A stretch of 62,867 nt of DNA from Brevirhabdus sp. (GCA_024637315.1 JAGXFH010000069.1:1-62867), one strand, 5' to 3'; counted from the first letter of the stretch, positions 1 through 9,645 are shown. Numbers and translations: made by a program. Notes: a model not told the origin generated them from the letters alone.

Positions 1-123
1 CTGCGACGGCTCAAAGCCCGAACCTTCGATGCACTATTCCAGTCGGTCGCAAAAACCTGTGAACTCTTCCCGCCCGAGGAGTGTCGCAACTTTTTCAAGG
101 CTGCCGGATACGTTGCAGATTAA
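1..123 (+). mobile_element. IS630-family transposase, C-terminal end (cut by window edge)
   Basis: The first 40 codons read in frame 1 to a TAA at 121-123. They end in the pattern LFPPEECRNFFKAAGY, typical of the extreme C-terminus of IS630-family DDE transposases. The catalytic domain lies outside the window, so it cannot be seen whether the element is whole. No terminal inverted repeat could be identified between this stop and the next gene, which ends only 12 bases further on. The assignment rests on a short stretch with a distinctive family ending. Confidence 0.65.
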
Positions 124-135
124 ATGGACGATGCT

Positions 136-1755
136 CTAGCTCTTCTCGTACAGGATATAAAGTGGCGTCCGGCGGATTTCGTCTAGCGGTACATCCGCCG
201 CCTCGATCGCCTCCAAAATCATCCGGCGTACCTGCGGGATGATCGGGCAAAGGGGCACCAGCAGGTAGTCGGCACTGTCAAAACCGGGCAACCCGCCGTA
301 ATACCACGGCGCGCCGCCCTGCAGCGGTTCCAGTGGCCCGAACAGCCAGTGGCTTGAGAACAGGTCCGCGGCCAGCAACCGTTTGCCTTGCGCCAGTCCC
401 GCCCTGTCCAGATCGCTGACGATGGTGTCGAAGTAGGCCGGCAGGCCCAGACTGATCTCGCATTCCGTCAGGGTTTCGCCGCGAAAGGTCACCGGTTCAT
501 CCGGCTCGGCGGGTGAAACGGCAGGCGCGAAGGGCGCGCCGGGGTGATCAAGCGGCAGCATGGCCATAACACGCGTGGCCCGAACCGTTGTGGTCTGAAG
601 GTCGGTATGAACGCCTGATTTCGGCAGCAGCGGGCTGTAGGTCTTGACGTCAACCGCAAAGTGCCGGAACGGGCTGTAAGCGAGGTTCAGGAATGACGGC
701 GCGGCCAAGGCCAGGGCCGCCGTGGCCGTGAGAACCAGCGCCGTTCGCATATCCCAGCCGAAGCCGTTCCTGACCGGGCCTGCCGGCACCATCGCCAACA
801 GCAGGACGCCAAGAAGCAGCAGCCATTGCGGATCATTGGCGAAATTCTGGTAGGTTACGTAGAAAAAGCCGGGCACGAGCAGCAGCAGGATCAGCCCGCC
901 CACGCCCTGATCGGCCTGCCGCAACCACACCACCCCAAGGATCAGCACCAGCGACGCGCCGATATAGGCGGGCGCTGCGATCACCACGTTCAGTTCCGCG
1001 CTTGGCGCCGAGCGTATCTCTGACCCGGCAACCGCCAGCAGATCACCCAGATAGGCCAGCCAGAATCCGCCCCCCGCGGACAGCGTGATGACCGCCGCCA
1101 TCGCCGCGCCTGTCAGCAGCGCCACGACCAGCGCCCTTGCTGAACCGCGCAGCACCAGCCCAAGTGCCACGGGCGGCGCGAACGCCGCGAAATAGGTGAC
1201 TTTCAGCATCAGCAGCGCCGTCATCGCCAGCCCCATGATCACGCCGTCCGAAATCGGCCGGGGGGTGCCTTGCGCGGGCAGGATCGCCAGCGTGATCGCG
1301 ACAAAGCTGATCGCCCAGGCCCATCGGTTGTAATGCATCGAAAGCGAGAGGCTGGACTGCGCCTCGCCATGCACCAAGGCGGTTGTCTGGACCAGTACGA
1401 AAAGCCCGAAGAGATAGGGCAGATACCCCGGCAACCGTGACCACGCCGCCCACCATAGCGGCCCCAAAAGCACAACAGCCACAAGGGCTTGTGCCAGTAT
1501 AAAGGCAATACCTACGCCAAAACCAAGCTTCACGAAGAAGACCACCGGTGCGGCGGCCAGTGCCCCGATCGGGGTCATGAAATCCAGATGTGGCCACTCA
1601 CCCGCCGCCATCCGAAAAATGATCTGCAGCATGTGCAGCGTGTCGCCCTCATGCTTGCCGATGTAAAGCCCGCCCTTGAGCAGAGAGACACCACAGATTG
1701 CAACGATTACCGCCACAAAAAAGCCAAACAAAATTGTTGGATTGGGTCTGTTCAT
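136..1755 (-). CDS. Large polytopic membrane protein, function unknown
   Basis: This gene encodes 539 residues with a hydrophobic N-terminal segment (residues 7-25) and many further hydrophobic stretches through about residue 350. The C-terminal ~170 residues are mostly soluble. The layout resembles membrane glycosyltransferase-like or polysaccharide-related proteins of Rhodobacterales, but I see no diagnostic motif. The start beginning MNRPNPT was chosen because translation then opens on a membrane segment. Earlier in-frame starts run into the leader of the divergent ATPase gene. The upstream sequence AAAAGG is a weak ribosome site. The stop lies 12 bases from the end of the transposase fragment, so the gene may border an insertion site. 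Confidence 0.6.
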   Translation of the reverse strand: MNRPNPTILFGFFVAVIVAICGVSLLKGGLYIGKHEGDTLHMLQIIFRMAAGEWPHLDFMTPIGALAAAPVVFFVKLGFGVGIAFILAQALVAVVLLGPLWWAAWSRLPGYLPYLFGLFVLVQTTALVHGEAQSSLSLSMHYNRWAWAISFVAITLAILPAQGTPRPISDGVIMGLAMTALLMLKVTYFAAFAPPVALGLVLRGSARALVVALLTGAAMAAVITLSAGGGFWLAYLGDLLAVAGSEIRSAPSAELNVVIAAPAYIGASLVLILGVVWLRQADQGVGGLILLLLVPGFFYVTYQNFANDPQWLLLLGVLLLAMVPAGPVRNGFGWDMRTALVLTATAALALAAPSFLNLAYSPFRHFAVDVKTYSPLLPKSGVHTDLQTTTVRATRVMAMLPLDHPGAPFAPAVSPAEPDEPVTFRGETLTECEISLGLPAYFDTIVSDLDRAGLAQGKRLLAADLFSSHWLFGPLEPLQGGAPWYYGGLPGFDSADYLLVPLCPIIPQVRRMILEAIEAADVPLDEIRRTPLYILYEKS

Positions 1756-1891
1756 GTCTGGCCTTTTACATCTTTGGGACACGCTACAGGGTCTGATTGG
1801 GCGACGCAAAACCAGTTCGGGGTTTTTGACGACGAATTCACCGCAGGCGGTGGAAATGCAACAAGAACAACGAGAAGAGACAGGTAGATCT

Positions 1892-3202
1892 ATGAACATG
1901 CATAATCCGGCCGTTCTGGCCCCGCCCGCCCCCCGCTCGCTTGAGGAGACCGGTCTGACGTTGGTGATGATGCGGGACATCCTGCTGAAGACCATGTTCC
2001 GCCAGAACCTCGATCAGGTGACCGAACTGGCTCGCGTGATGTGCCTGCCTGTCAACGTGACGCAGGAACTGGTCGACAAGGCCCGTAGCCAGAAGCTGGT
2101 CGAGGCCACCGGCACGCTGCATGCCAATTCGGGTGGAGAGATGGGCTATCAACTGTCGGATGCCGGCAAGGCGCGCGCACTCGATGCGCTGTCGCAGTCG
2201 GAATATTACGGCGCGATGCCGATCCCGATGACCGCCTATGCCGAGCAGGTCAAGCGCCAGTCGATCCGCAAAATTCAGGTCACGCGGCAGCAGTTGGTGA
2301 CCGCCATGGGCCATCTGATCCTGCCGAACGAACTGCTCGACCATCTTGGGCCAGCGGTAAGTGCCGGCCGTTCGATCCTGATGTACGGGCCGCCGGGCAA
2401 CGGTAAATCCTCGATCTCGAACGGGATCCGAGACGCGTTGGGCGACAATATCTTCGTGCCCCGCGCCATCGAATATTCCGGCCAGGTCATCACCGTCTAC
2501 GACCCGATCGTCCACACCATCGCCGAAGATCTGGTCGATGATCCCAATTCGCTGCGCCGCACCTCGAACCGCTATGATCGGCGCTACGTTCTGTGCAACC
2601 GCCCGACGGTGATCACAGGCGGCGAACTGACGCTCGACATGCTCGATCTGGTCTACAACCCGACCTCGCGCACCTATCAGGCGCCGTTGCAGTTGAAATC
2701 GACCGGCGGCGTCTTCATCGTCGACGACCTTGGCCGTCAGTCCGAACCGCCGCAGGCGCTGATCAACCGCTGGATCGTGCCCCTGGAGGAAGCGAAAGAT
2801 ATCCTCGCCCTGCAATCGGGCGAGAAGTTCGAAACCCCTTTCGATACGCTGGTGATCTTCTCGACCAACTTCCATCCGAACGAGATCTTCGACAAGGCCG
2901 CCCTGCGCCGGATCTTCTTCAAGATCAAGATCGACGGTCCGCATCAGCAGGATTACCTGAAGATCTTCGCCATGGTCGCGAAAAAGCGCAAGATGCCGCT
3001 GAACGAGCCGGCGCTCATCCATCTGATCAAGAAGAAGTACCCGACCATCGACAATGTCTACGCGAACTATCAGCCGATCTTCCTGATCGATCAGATGATC
3101 GCGATCTGCGAGTTCGAGGGCATCCCCTACCAGATGACCCCTGAGTTGATCGACCGCGCCTGGGCGAACATGTTCGTCAAGGAAGAGACCATCGTTCACT
3201 GA
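1892..3202 (+). CDS. AAA+ ATPase
   Basis: This is a 436-residue protein with a Walker A motif GPPGNGKS at about residues 166-173 and a Walker B FIVDDLGRQ at about 274-282. An arginine-rich stretch (ALRRIFFKIKI) lies towards the C-terminus. The N-terminal ~110 residues look like a small winged-helix-type domain preceding the ATPase core. Proteins of this layout are common in alphaproteobacteria as predicted ATPases and sometimes sit near pilus or secretion genes; nothing of that kind is seen here. The start beginning MNMHNPAV follows a GAGACAGG stretch. Longer in-frame starts overlap the divergent membrane protein gene. The specific role is unknown. Confidence 0.75.
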   Translation: MNMHNPAVLAPPAPRSLEETGLTLVMMRDILLKTMFRQNLDQVTELARVMCLPVNVTQELVDKARSQKLVEATGTLHANSGGEMGYQLSDAGKARALDALSQSEYYGAMPIPMTAYAEQVKRQSIRKIQVTRQQLVTAMGHLILPNELLDHLGPAVSAGRSILMYGPPGNGKSSISNGIRDALGDNIFVPRAIEYSGQVITVYDPIVHTIAEDLVDDPNSLRRTSNRYDRRYVLCNRPTVITGGELTLDMLDLVYNPTSRTYQAPLQLKSTGGVFIVDDLGRQSEPPQALINRWIVPLEEAKDILALQSGEKFETPFDTLVIFSTNFHPNEIFDKAALRRIFFKIKIDGPHQQDYLKIFAMVAKKRKMPLNEPALIHLIKKKYPTIDNVYANYQPIFLIDQMIAICEFEGIPYQMTPELIDRAWANMFVKEETIVH

Positions 3203-3285
3203 CGCTTTGCCTGCGCGGCCGCACCCTTTACTTGTGCTGATGGCGTCATGTAGTTCTGACCCGACATATTTCGGGGCAAGTCAAC

Positions 3286-4110
3286 ATGGCGTCCGCAGGC
3301 AAGATCCTTGGCATCGGTCTTTCCAAGACCGGCACAACTTCGCTCTATGCGGCGCTGCAGCGTCTGGGTTATCGCACGATAACCTTTGGCCATATGCGCG
3401 AACTGGGGCTGGAGGACTGGGTCGACGGCGATTTCAGCCGCGATTATCTAGCCCATGTGGACGCCGCAACGGATCTGCCTATCGGCACTTACTTCAGAGA
3501 ACTTGACGAGCGCTATCCAGGCTCGAAGTTCATCCTGACCCATCGCGACGCAGAGCCGTGGCTGGCCAGCGTGAAGCAGCAATTCGAAACCAACCCAAAT
3601 CCGAATCACGCGTTCCACCGAAGCGTCCGGCTTGGTCACTACGGCGTCGGAGTATTCAACGAAGGCCGGTTCCGGCGCCTCCATCAGGACCATATCAATG
3701 CGGTCCGCGCGCATTTCGCCGACCACCCCGACCAGTTGTTGGAGATCGACCTGTTTGGCAGCGAGGGCTGGTCGGAACTGTGCGGTTTTCTGGGTCGTGA
3801 TGTGCCGGACCAGCCGTTTCCCAACACAAAGCCCTGCCAGAGAGAGCCGACCGCCCATCGGTCGCACATGCGAACCAGCTTCGCTATCCCTGTGGGGAAT
3901 CCCGGCGGCGCGAAGATCGAAAACTACGACACGGTTGAGGAAGTCTTGCGATTGACGCCGACCTCGATCGGCGCCCAACGTGGCGCATCCTGCTCAATTG
4001 TCGTGGCGTGCCACCAGGTCCCGGCCCTCGGCCGCGGAAATGGGCGAGCATGCGCATGTCCTAGTCGTTGCAGACCATCCGCAACCATGTCCAGATCGAC
4101 AAGGGTATGA
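3286..4110 (+). CDS. Sulfotransferase-family protein with an aberrant C-terminal tail
   Basis: Residues 1-185 match the sulfotransferase family. GIGLSKTGTTSL (about 8-19) forms the PAPS 5'-phosphate-binding loop, and FILTHRD and LLEIDLF are typical strand motifs of bacterial P-loop sulfotransferases. Such enzymes move sulfate from PAPS to a sugar or other hydroxyl. After FPNTKP (about residue 185) the reading frame continues for ~90 residues that do not look like this family and become Cys/Arg-rich near the end. That tail contains SIVVACH, a typical first strand of a family 2 glycosyltransferase, and the remainder of such an enzyme follows in another frame. I infer that the sulfotransferase core is intact and its stop was lost, or that two genes were joined by a deletion. 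Confidence 0.6.
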   Translation: MASAGKILGIGLSKTGTTSLYAALQRLGYRTITFGHMRELGLEDWVDGDFSRDYLAHVDAATDLPIGTYFRELDERYPGSKFILTHRDAEPWLASVKQQFETNPNPNHAFHRSVRLGHYGVGVFNEGRFRRLHQDHINAVRAHFADHPDQLLEIDLFGSEGWSELCGFLGRDVPDQPFPNTKPCQREPTAHRSHMRTSFAIPVGNPGGAKIENYDTVEEVLRLTPTSIGAQRGASCSIVVACHQVPALGRGNGRACACPSRCRPSATMSRSTRV

Positions 4111-4817
4111 AATATATGGTCGGTTCGGCATTTGCGCTGAAGGTTTTGCGCGCGGACCATGTCGTGCTTGCTGATGCGGACGATTTCCTCGACCGGGATC
4201 TTGCGGCCTATCTGAGCGGAGCCAATGCCCCGATGCCCGGCGCTGATGGCTGGATTCTGACCAAAGGTTACCATCTTGCCTTGCGGAAAGGTGGCGCCGG
4301 CCTCGAATTGAATGGCGCCTTTGAAGTAAAGGAATACAATCGCACATGTGGCACATGCGGGATCTTCCTTGGGCCGTCACGGCACCATCACATCGAAGCG
4401 TTCTGTCCCGAAGGTTTCGACCTTGCGGCCATGATGGAGGCAAAACCCGCCCAGGTCGTGCCGACTGCGCTGTTGGACAGCGTCGTCAACGCGACTGACC
4501 CGATAGAGGCCGAGCACGACAGCCTCGTTCGTTTGTTGGGGCGACATATACGCCAGGCCTCGCTGTTCGTGTTTGCGACGGTTGACAAGCCGCTTGCCGC
4601 CAAGGGATGCGGCCACGGAAATCACGATGGGCCGCGTCAGGGCGACATACATTGGCACCGTGTCGTCAAGACCGAACCGCTCGACGGATGTGCAGCGTCG
4701 TTTGGGCTGAGCGAAGTGGCCCTCAAGCCAAAGTTAAAGATGCGTCTCAAGGCATTTATTGGCCGGAATAGGCTGATCAAAGGCCGCCGCGACGCCAAAC
4801 CCTCCAGAAACGCATGA
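4068..4817 (+). pseudogene. Glycosyltransferase remnant (N-terminus lost, frame-disrupted)
   Basis: An open frame starting only with TTG at 4068, with a stop just upstream at 4062-4064, encodes 249 residues. ADADDFL near residue 37 looks like the DxD-type metal and nucleotide-sugar site of family 2-like glycosyltransferases. A later stretch, CGTCGIFLGPSR, and the region around LLGRHI resemble the same group in Rhodobacterales. The expected N-terminal nucleotide-binding half is missing, but a possible first strand (SIVVACH) lies upstream in the frame of the sulfotransferase. I infer a decayed gene with at least one frameshift or deletion. The end overlaps the helicase start by ATGA. It may be part of a degraded surface-polysaccharide module. 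Confidence 0.45.
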
Positions 4818-7219
4818 GCGACCTGCCCCGCCGGTTTCATGACTGGTTTTCGGAAAAAGGGTGGGCCCCACATCCGCATCAGCTTGATCTGATCGCGATG
4901 CGGAACAACTCCGCGAACCTGCTGATCGCGCCGACGGGCGGTGGCAAGACCCTGGCTGGGTTCCTGCCGACCCTGATCGAATTGGCTGAAGACCCCGCCC
5001 CCGGCCTTCATACCCTCTACATTTCGCCGCTCAAGGCACTGGCCGCCGACATTCGCCGCAACCTTTCCACGCCGATCACCGAGATCGGTCTGCCGATCCG
5101 GGTCGAGGATCGCACCGGAGACACTTCTGCGACGCAGAAGAAGCGCCAACGCGCCGACCCACCACATATCCTGCTGACCACACCGGAATCGCTCGCACTC
5201 TTGCTCAGCTACGAAGACGCGCCGCGCATGTTCGCGGGTCTGCAACGGGTTGTCGTGGATGAGATCCACGCCCTTGCCGAAAGCAAGCGTGGCGATCAGC
5301 TGATGCTTGGTCTGGCGCGATTGCAAAGGCTCTGCCCCACCTTGCGCCGCGTCGGTCTTTCGGCGACCGTCGAGGATCCGCAGGCCATCGCACGTTATCT
5401 TGCCAGTCACCCCGACCCATGCGCAATTCTGAATGCCGATCCCGGCCCTGATCCCGATATCGCGATGCTGGAAACCGAGGACGATCCGCCATGGCTGGGC
5501 GGCGGTGCGAAATACGCGATCCCTGCCGTGCTGGAGGAGATCCGCAAGCATCGCACGACGCTGATCTTCCACAATACCCGCGCCCAAGCCGAGATCTTCT
5601 TTCACAACCTTTGGCATGCCAACACCGACAACTTGCCCATCGGCATCCATCACGGCAGCCTCGACCGCACCCAGCGCCAGCGTGTCGAGGCCGCGATGGT
5701 GCGCGGCGAGCTGCGCGCGATCGTCTGCACCGGAAGCCTCGATCTTGGCATAGACTGGGGCGACGTCGATCTGGTGATCCAGGTCGGGGCGCCAAAGAAC
5801 GTCAAACGGCTGGTGCAGCGGATCGGCCGCTCCAATCACCGCTACAATGCGCCGTCAAAAGCGCTTCTGGTTCCGGCCAACCGTTTCGAAGTGGTCGAAT
5901 GCGTCGCCGCCCTGCAAGCGGTCAAGGAACATGACCTTGACGGTGAACCGCGTGGACCCGGCCCGCGCGACGTGCTGTGCCAGCAGATCATGATCTCCGC
6001 CGCTGCCGGCCCGTTCGATGCCGATGATCTTCATGCCGAGGTTACCACCGCCGGCGCTTATGCCGGGCTGACCCGCGCCGGGTTCGATGATTGCCTGAAC
6101 TTCGTGGCCACCGGTGGTTATGCTTTGCGAGCCTATGACCGTTGGCAACGCCTGATGCAGCGCGCCGACGGGCTTTGGCAACTTCGTGATCCGCGTCTGG
6201 CACAGAAGATCCGGATGAATATCGGTACGATCCAGGAGACTGACACGCTGAAGGTCCGGCTGAAGAACCGCAGGGGCGGCCAGCCCCTCGGCGAGGTCGA
6301 AGAAGCGTTTGCCGCCACCCTCACCCCCGGCGACACCTTCGTGATCGGGGGACAGGTCGTGCGCTACGAGACCTTGCGCGAAATGACTGTCGAAGTCAGC
6401 AAGGATCCCGGCCGCAAGCCGCGATTTGCCACGTTCATGGGCACCAAATTCGCCACCTCGACCCAGCTATCCGAACGCATCCTGCGGGTATTCCAGCAGT
6501 CCAGCTGGCCCGATCTGCCGCGCCACACCGCCGAGTGGCTGAGCCTGCAACGCGAGGTCTCGCGGCTGCCCGAACCCGACCGCCTGCTGGTGGAGAGCTT
6601 TCCGCATGATGGCAGCGCCCATACCTGCATCTACGGGTTCGCGGGCCGCAACGCGATGCAGACGCTCGGCCTTCTGATCACCCAACGGATGGAGGCTATG
6701 GGCCTACATCCGATGGGGTTTGTCGCCACCGATTACGCCACGCTGATCTGGGGACTCGATCCAGTCATTGATCCCGCGCCATTGCTGCAACCAGACGCCC
6801 TGCGCGATGCATTCCAGACCTGGCTGCGCGGCAACGCGGTGATGAAGCGCACGTTCCGAACCTCGGCCACCATCGCCGGCCTGATAGACCGCAAGAGTCC
6901 GCAGGGCAGGAAATCCGGCCGTCAGGCTGCGTTCTCGTCGGATATTCTTTACGACACGCTGCTGAAATATGACCCGGATCACCTGATGCTCCAAATCACC
7001 CGCGAAGAAGCGATGAAGGGGCTTGTCGATTTCGGCCGGATAGAGGACATGTTGCGCCGCACGTCCGGTTGCGTCGATCATGTCACCCTGACCAGACTCA
7101 CGCCGCTCGCCGCGCCGCTGTTGCTGGAAGTCAGCAAGGTTCCAATTCACGGCGCCGCCACCGAACGCCTGCTGGCCGAAGAGGCGGCAGCGCTGATGGC
7201 CTCGGCCGGGCTTTCATGA
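4814..7219 (+). CDS. Lhr-like DEXH-box helicase, ligase-associated DNA damage response type
   Basis: This gene encodes 801 residues with superfamily 2 helicase motifs: Walker A APTGGGKT at 39-46, SPLKAL (motif Ia), TTPESL (Ib), DEIH at 149-152, SAT (III), and a second RecA domain with VQRIGRSNHR (motif VI). The large C-terminal part (about 350-801) matches the Lhr extension. This type normally clusters with an ATP-dependent DNA ligase, an exonuclease and a metallophosphatase nuclease in a DNA repair module. Here only the nuclease gene (pdeM) follows, 39 bases downstream. The ligase and exonuclease are absent and the upstream slot holds a decayed glycosyltransferase, with the ATGA overlap at the start retained. 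Confidence 0.9.
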   Translation: MSDLPRRFHDWFSEKGWAPHPHQLDLIAMRNNSANLLIAPTGGGKTLAGFLPTLIELAEDPAPGLHTLYISPLKALAADIRRNLSTPITEIGLPIRVEDRTGDTSATQKKRQRADPPHILLTTPESLALLLSYEDAPRMFAGLQRVVVDEIHALAESKRGDQLMLGLARLQRLCPTLRRVGLSATVEDPQAIARYLASHPDPCAILNADPGPDPDIAMLETEDDPPWLGGGAKYAIPAVLEEIRKHRTTLIFHNTRAQAEIFFHNLWHANTDNLPIGIHHGSLDRTQRQRVEAAMVRGELRAIVCTGSLDLGIDWGDVDLVIQVGAPKNVKRLVQRIGRSNHRYNAPSKALLVPANRFEVVECVAALQAVKEHDLDGEPRGPGPRDVLCQQIMISAAAGPFDADDLHAEVTTAGAYAGLTRAGFDDCLNFVATGGYALRAYDRWQRLMQRADGLWQLRDPRLAQKIRMNIGTIQETDTLKVRLKNRRGGQPLGEVEEAFAATLTPGDTFVIGGQVVRYETLREMTVEVSKDPGRKPRFATFMGTKFATSTQLSERILRVFQQSSWPDLPRHTAEWLSLQREVSRLPEPDRLLVESFPHDGSAHTCIYGFAGRNAMQTLGLLITQRMEAMGLHPMGFVATDYATLIWGLDPVIDPAPLLQPDALRDAFQTWLRGNAVMKRTFRTSATIAGLIDRKSPQGRKSGRQAAFSSDILYDTLLKYDPDHLMLQITREEAMKGLVDFGRIEDMLRRTSGCVDHVTLTRLTPLAAPLLLEVSKVPIHGAATERLLAEEAAALMASAGLS

Positions 7220-7258
7220 GAGCTTGCAATCGGAACCTTACGGCGGCAAGAACAAAGA

Positions 7259-8062
7259 ATGAACGGCTACACGTTTTCCTTCGCTGGTACCACTCTGACG
7301 GCCTTGCCATCCGGCGCTCTCTGGTGGCCGGCCTGCGGCATTCTGATCGTTTCGGACCTGCACCTGGGGAAATCCGACCGGATGGCCCGCCGCGGCGGGC
7401 CGATGCTGCCGCCCTACGAGGTCGAGGATACGCTTTACAGGCTCGATGCAGATATCAACCGCACCGGGGCACGCACGGTCATCTGCCTTGGCGACAGCTT
7501 CGACGATCTCGCCTCTGCCGACACACTGGTCGAATCGGCGCGGCTCTGGATCACCCGGATGCAGGCAGGCCGCCGCTGGATCTGGATCGAGGGCAATCAC
7601 GATGCCGGACCGACCCAACTTGGCGGCACCTATCTGGCAGACCTTTGTGTCAAGGCGCTGGCCTTCCGCCACATCGCGCAACCCAAGGCAACGGCAGAGG
7701 TGTCGGGCCACTATCATCCCAAGGCCACGCTTCATGCCCGCGGTCGCACCATCACGCGGGCCTGCTTTCTTCTTGACGAACATCACCTGATCCTGCCGGC
7801 CTATGGGACCTATACCGGCGGTCTGCGAAGCACGTCAGAGATTTTAGGCGCGATCATGCGGCCTGATGCCAAGGCCATCCTGACCGGCCCCAATCCGGTC
7901 TGCATCCCGATGCCGCGCCGTCAAGGCAACCAAAGCAAAAGCGACTTCGCGCAGCGATCGTCGTCCGAGACTGACCGGAGGAGCGCTTCACCGGCTTGTG
8001 GTCCAGATCCGGCAGCACCGCTGCCTGGCAGACCGTCAGATCCTCGCGGAACCCCTGCATGA
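7259..8062 (+). CDS. pdeM: Ligase-associated DNA damage response endonuclease PdeM
   Basis: This is a calcineurin-like metallophosphoesterase of 267 residues. All metal-binding motifs are visible: SDLHLGK at 32-38, GDSFDD at 78-83, GNHD at 112-115 and GHYHPKA at 150-156. PdeM proteins act with the Lhr-type helicase in a repair module, and the gene directly follows that helicase here. The conserved fold appears to end near PNPVCIPMPR (about residue 220). The remaining ~47 residues are polar and rich in Ser and Pro, longer than usual, which suggests a shifted or lost original stop. The nuclease role comes from the family, not from anything unique in this sequence. Confidence 0.82.
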   Translation: MNGYTFSFAGTTLTALPSGALWWPACGILIVSDLHLGKSDRMARRGGPMLPPYEVEDTLYRLDADINRTGARTVICLGDSFDDLASADTLVESARLWITRMQAGRRWIWIEGNHDAGPTQLGGTYLADLCVKALAFRHIAQPKATAEVSGHYHPKATLHARGRTITRACFLLDEHHLILPAYGTYTGGLRSTSEILGAIMRPDAKAILTGPNPVCIPMPRRQGNQSKSDFAQRSSSETDRRSASPACGPDPAAPLPGRPSDPRGTPA

Positions 8063-8230
8063 CTTTTCCCTGCCGTTACTTTTTTAACCCTTTCTTATCG
8101 CTTATCTTTCCAGCCTGGCATGTCGGGTCGATGGTTTGGAATCTCGACAACGGCTTGAAACAAGGCGACTTTTCGCTGACCATTGCTGCTGAAGGGCAAG
8201 TACCGTGCTTGTTCCAGCCATAGGTGCAAC

Positions 8231-8662
8231 ATGAAATTCCAGGCCCGCTTTGATGGCTATGCTGACAAGGTTCGCAACAGTTTCGATCAACAAAGCCTGA
8301 TGCGGACCTTTGGCGCCAAGATGGTTCATATCGAACCAGGGGGCAGCACGATCACCGCGCCGATTCTTCCTGGGCATCGCCAGCAGCACGACTTTGCCCA
8401 TGCCGGCTTGACCTTCGCGCTTGGCGACAGTGCAGCGGGCTATGCCGCACTTTCGCTGATGGAGGAAGCGGCCGAGGTGTTGACTGTCGAGATGAAGATC
8501 AACCTTCTGGCCCCGGCTGAAGGCGACATGCTGGTGGCGAAAGGCCGGGTCATCAAGTCCGGCCGCCGCCTGATCGTTGTCGGGGCCGAGGTACTGGCCA
8601 TCCGGAACGGTGCAGAGACCGCCGTCGCGCTGTTGCAGGGAACGATGATCCCGATCACCTGA
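8231..8662 (+). CDS. PaaI-type hotdog-fold thioesterase
   Basis: A 143-residue protein with the hotdog thioesterase layout. The central helix motif HAGLTFALGDSAAGYAALSL includes the conserved G-D-x-A-x-G pattern, and the C-terminal strands VAKGRVIKSGRRLIVVGAEV are typical of PaaI-like acyl-CoA thioesterases. Such enzymes hydrolyse acyl- or aryl-CoA thioesters; the substrate cannot be told from sequence. The start MKFQARF was chosen because the fold begins there. The upstream 168 bases hold no gene. It is convergent with folD. Confidence 0.8.
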   Translation: MKFQARFDGYADKVRNSFDQQSLMRTFGAKMVHIEPGGSTITAPILPGHRQQHDFAHAGLTFALGDSAAGYAALSLMEEAAEVLTVEMKINLLAPAEGDMLVAKGRVIKSGRRLIVVGAEVLAIRNGAETAVALLQGTMIPIT

Positions 8663-8754
8663 TCTGTCGGCTGAACCCGACGCCGAAACCCTCAGGCGGC
8701 GCTTGACACTTGCACAGGTGGCAGAATGCAGTCGAGGTGCAGCGGGCCCGAACG

Positions 8755-9645
8755 CTAGGCGGTCAACCCCTCGGGTTCGTCCAGTCCGTTGGCGCGGCAG
8801 GCGGCGGTCAGGGTGTTGGCGAGCAGGCAGGCGATGGTCATCGGACCGACGCCGCCGGGGACCGGGGTGATCGCTCCGGCAACCTTGGCGGCACTGTCAA
8901 ACTCCACATCCCCCACTAGTTTGCTCTTGCCGTCGCCCTCGACCCGGTTGATGCCCACGTCGATCACCGTCGCGCCGGGCTTCACCCAGTCACCTGTGAT
9001 CATCTCGGGCCGGCCCACTGCGGCGACCAGAATGTCGGCGCCGCGACAAAGCGCTTCGATCTCTTTCGTGCGGCTATGCGCGATGGTCACCGTACAGCTG
9101 TCGCGCAGCAAGAGCTGTGCCATCGGCTTGCCGACGATGTTCGACCGTCCGACGACAACCGCGTTGAGACCCGACAGACTGCCGTGATGATCGCGCAGCA
9201 TCATCAGGCATCCCAGAGGCGTGCAGGGCACCATCGATTTCTGTCCCGTCGCCAGCAGACCGACATTCGAGATATGGAACCCGTCGACATCCTTGGCCGG
9301 GTCGATCGCGTTGATCACCAGATCTTCGTTCAGATGATTGGGCAGCGGCAGTTGCACAAGGATGCCGTGGATCGTCTGGTCCCGGTTCAACCGGTCGATC
9401 AGTGCCAGCAGGTCCGCCTCGGACGTGTCGGCGGCCAGCTTGTGCTCGACTGATTTCATTCCGACTTCGACCGTCATCTTGCCCTTAGACCGGACATAGA
9501 CCTCGCTCGCCGGATCCGCGCCGACCAGAACCACCGCCAATCCCGGCGCCAGGTCGTGATCCGCCGTCAACCGCGCAACATGTTCGGCAACCTTCTGACG
9601 CACCTTTGTCGCAAAAGCTTTCCCGTCGATGATCTTGGCGTTCAT
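8755..9645 (-). CDS. folD: Bifunctional methylenetetrahydrofolate dehydrogenase / methenyltetrahydrofolate cyclohydrolase
   Basis: FolD interconverts 5,10-methylene- and 10-formyl-tetrahydrofolate using NADP in the cytosol. The 296-residue protein has the expected length. It shows [25 protein letters not shown] and [10 protein letters not shown], the family signatures for the folate site, the catalytic lysine and the nucleotide-binding domain. The start MNAKIIDG follows AGAAGGG at a good distance. Upstream on the same strand lies a remnant of fhs, its usual partner in one-carbon metabolism. Methylene-THF made by the dimethylglycine dehydrogenase-like enzymes elsewhere in this window would be oxidised by this enzyme. 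Confidence 0.95.
   Translation of the reverse strand: MNAKIIDGKAFATKVRQKVAEHVARLTADHDLAPGLAVVLVGADPASEVYVRSKGKMTVEVGMKSVEHKLAADTSEADLLALIDRLNRDQTIHGILVQLPLPNHLNEDLVINAIDPAKDVDGFHISNVGLLATGQKSMVPCTPLGCLMMLRDHHGSLSGLNAVVVGRSNIVGKPMAQLLLRDSCTVTIAHSRTKEIEALCRGADILVAAVGRPEMITGDWVKPGATVIDVGINRVEGDGKSKLVGDVEFDSAAKVAGAITPVPGGVGPMTIACLLANTLTAACRANGLDEPEGLTA

Noticed and set aside
1838-3199. 453-codon frame antisense to the AAA+ ATPase
   Set aside because: It mirrors the codon pattern of the ATPase, is full of Asp/Arg/His runs, and has no ribosome site or family motif.
4918-4938. GAAC-N8-GAAC-like spacing as an alphaproteobacterial LexA box
   Set aside because: The spacing is 8, not 7, and the site lies within the helicase coding region.
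4637-5839. 400-codon frame antisense to the Lhr-like helicase
   Set aside because: The composition (repetitive Arg/Gly/Asp) is the mirror of a high-GC gene, with no known motif; the helicase on the other strand has full-length family similarity.
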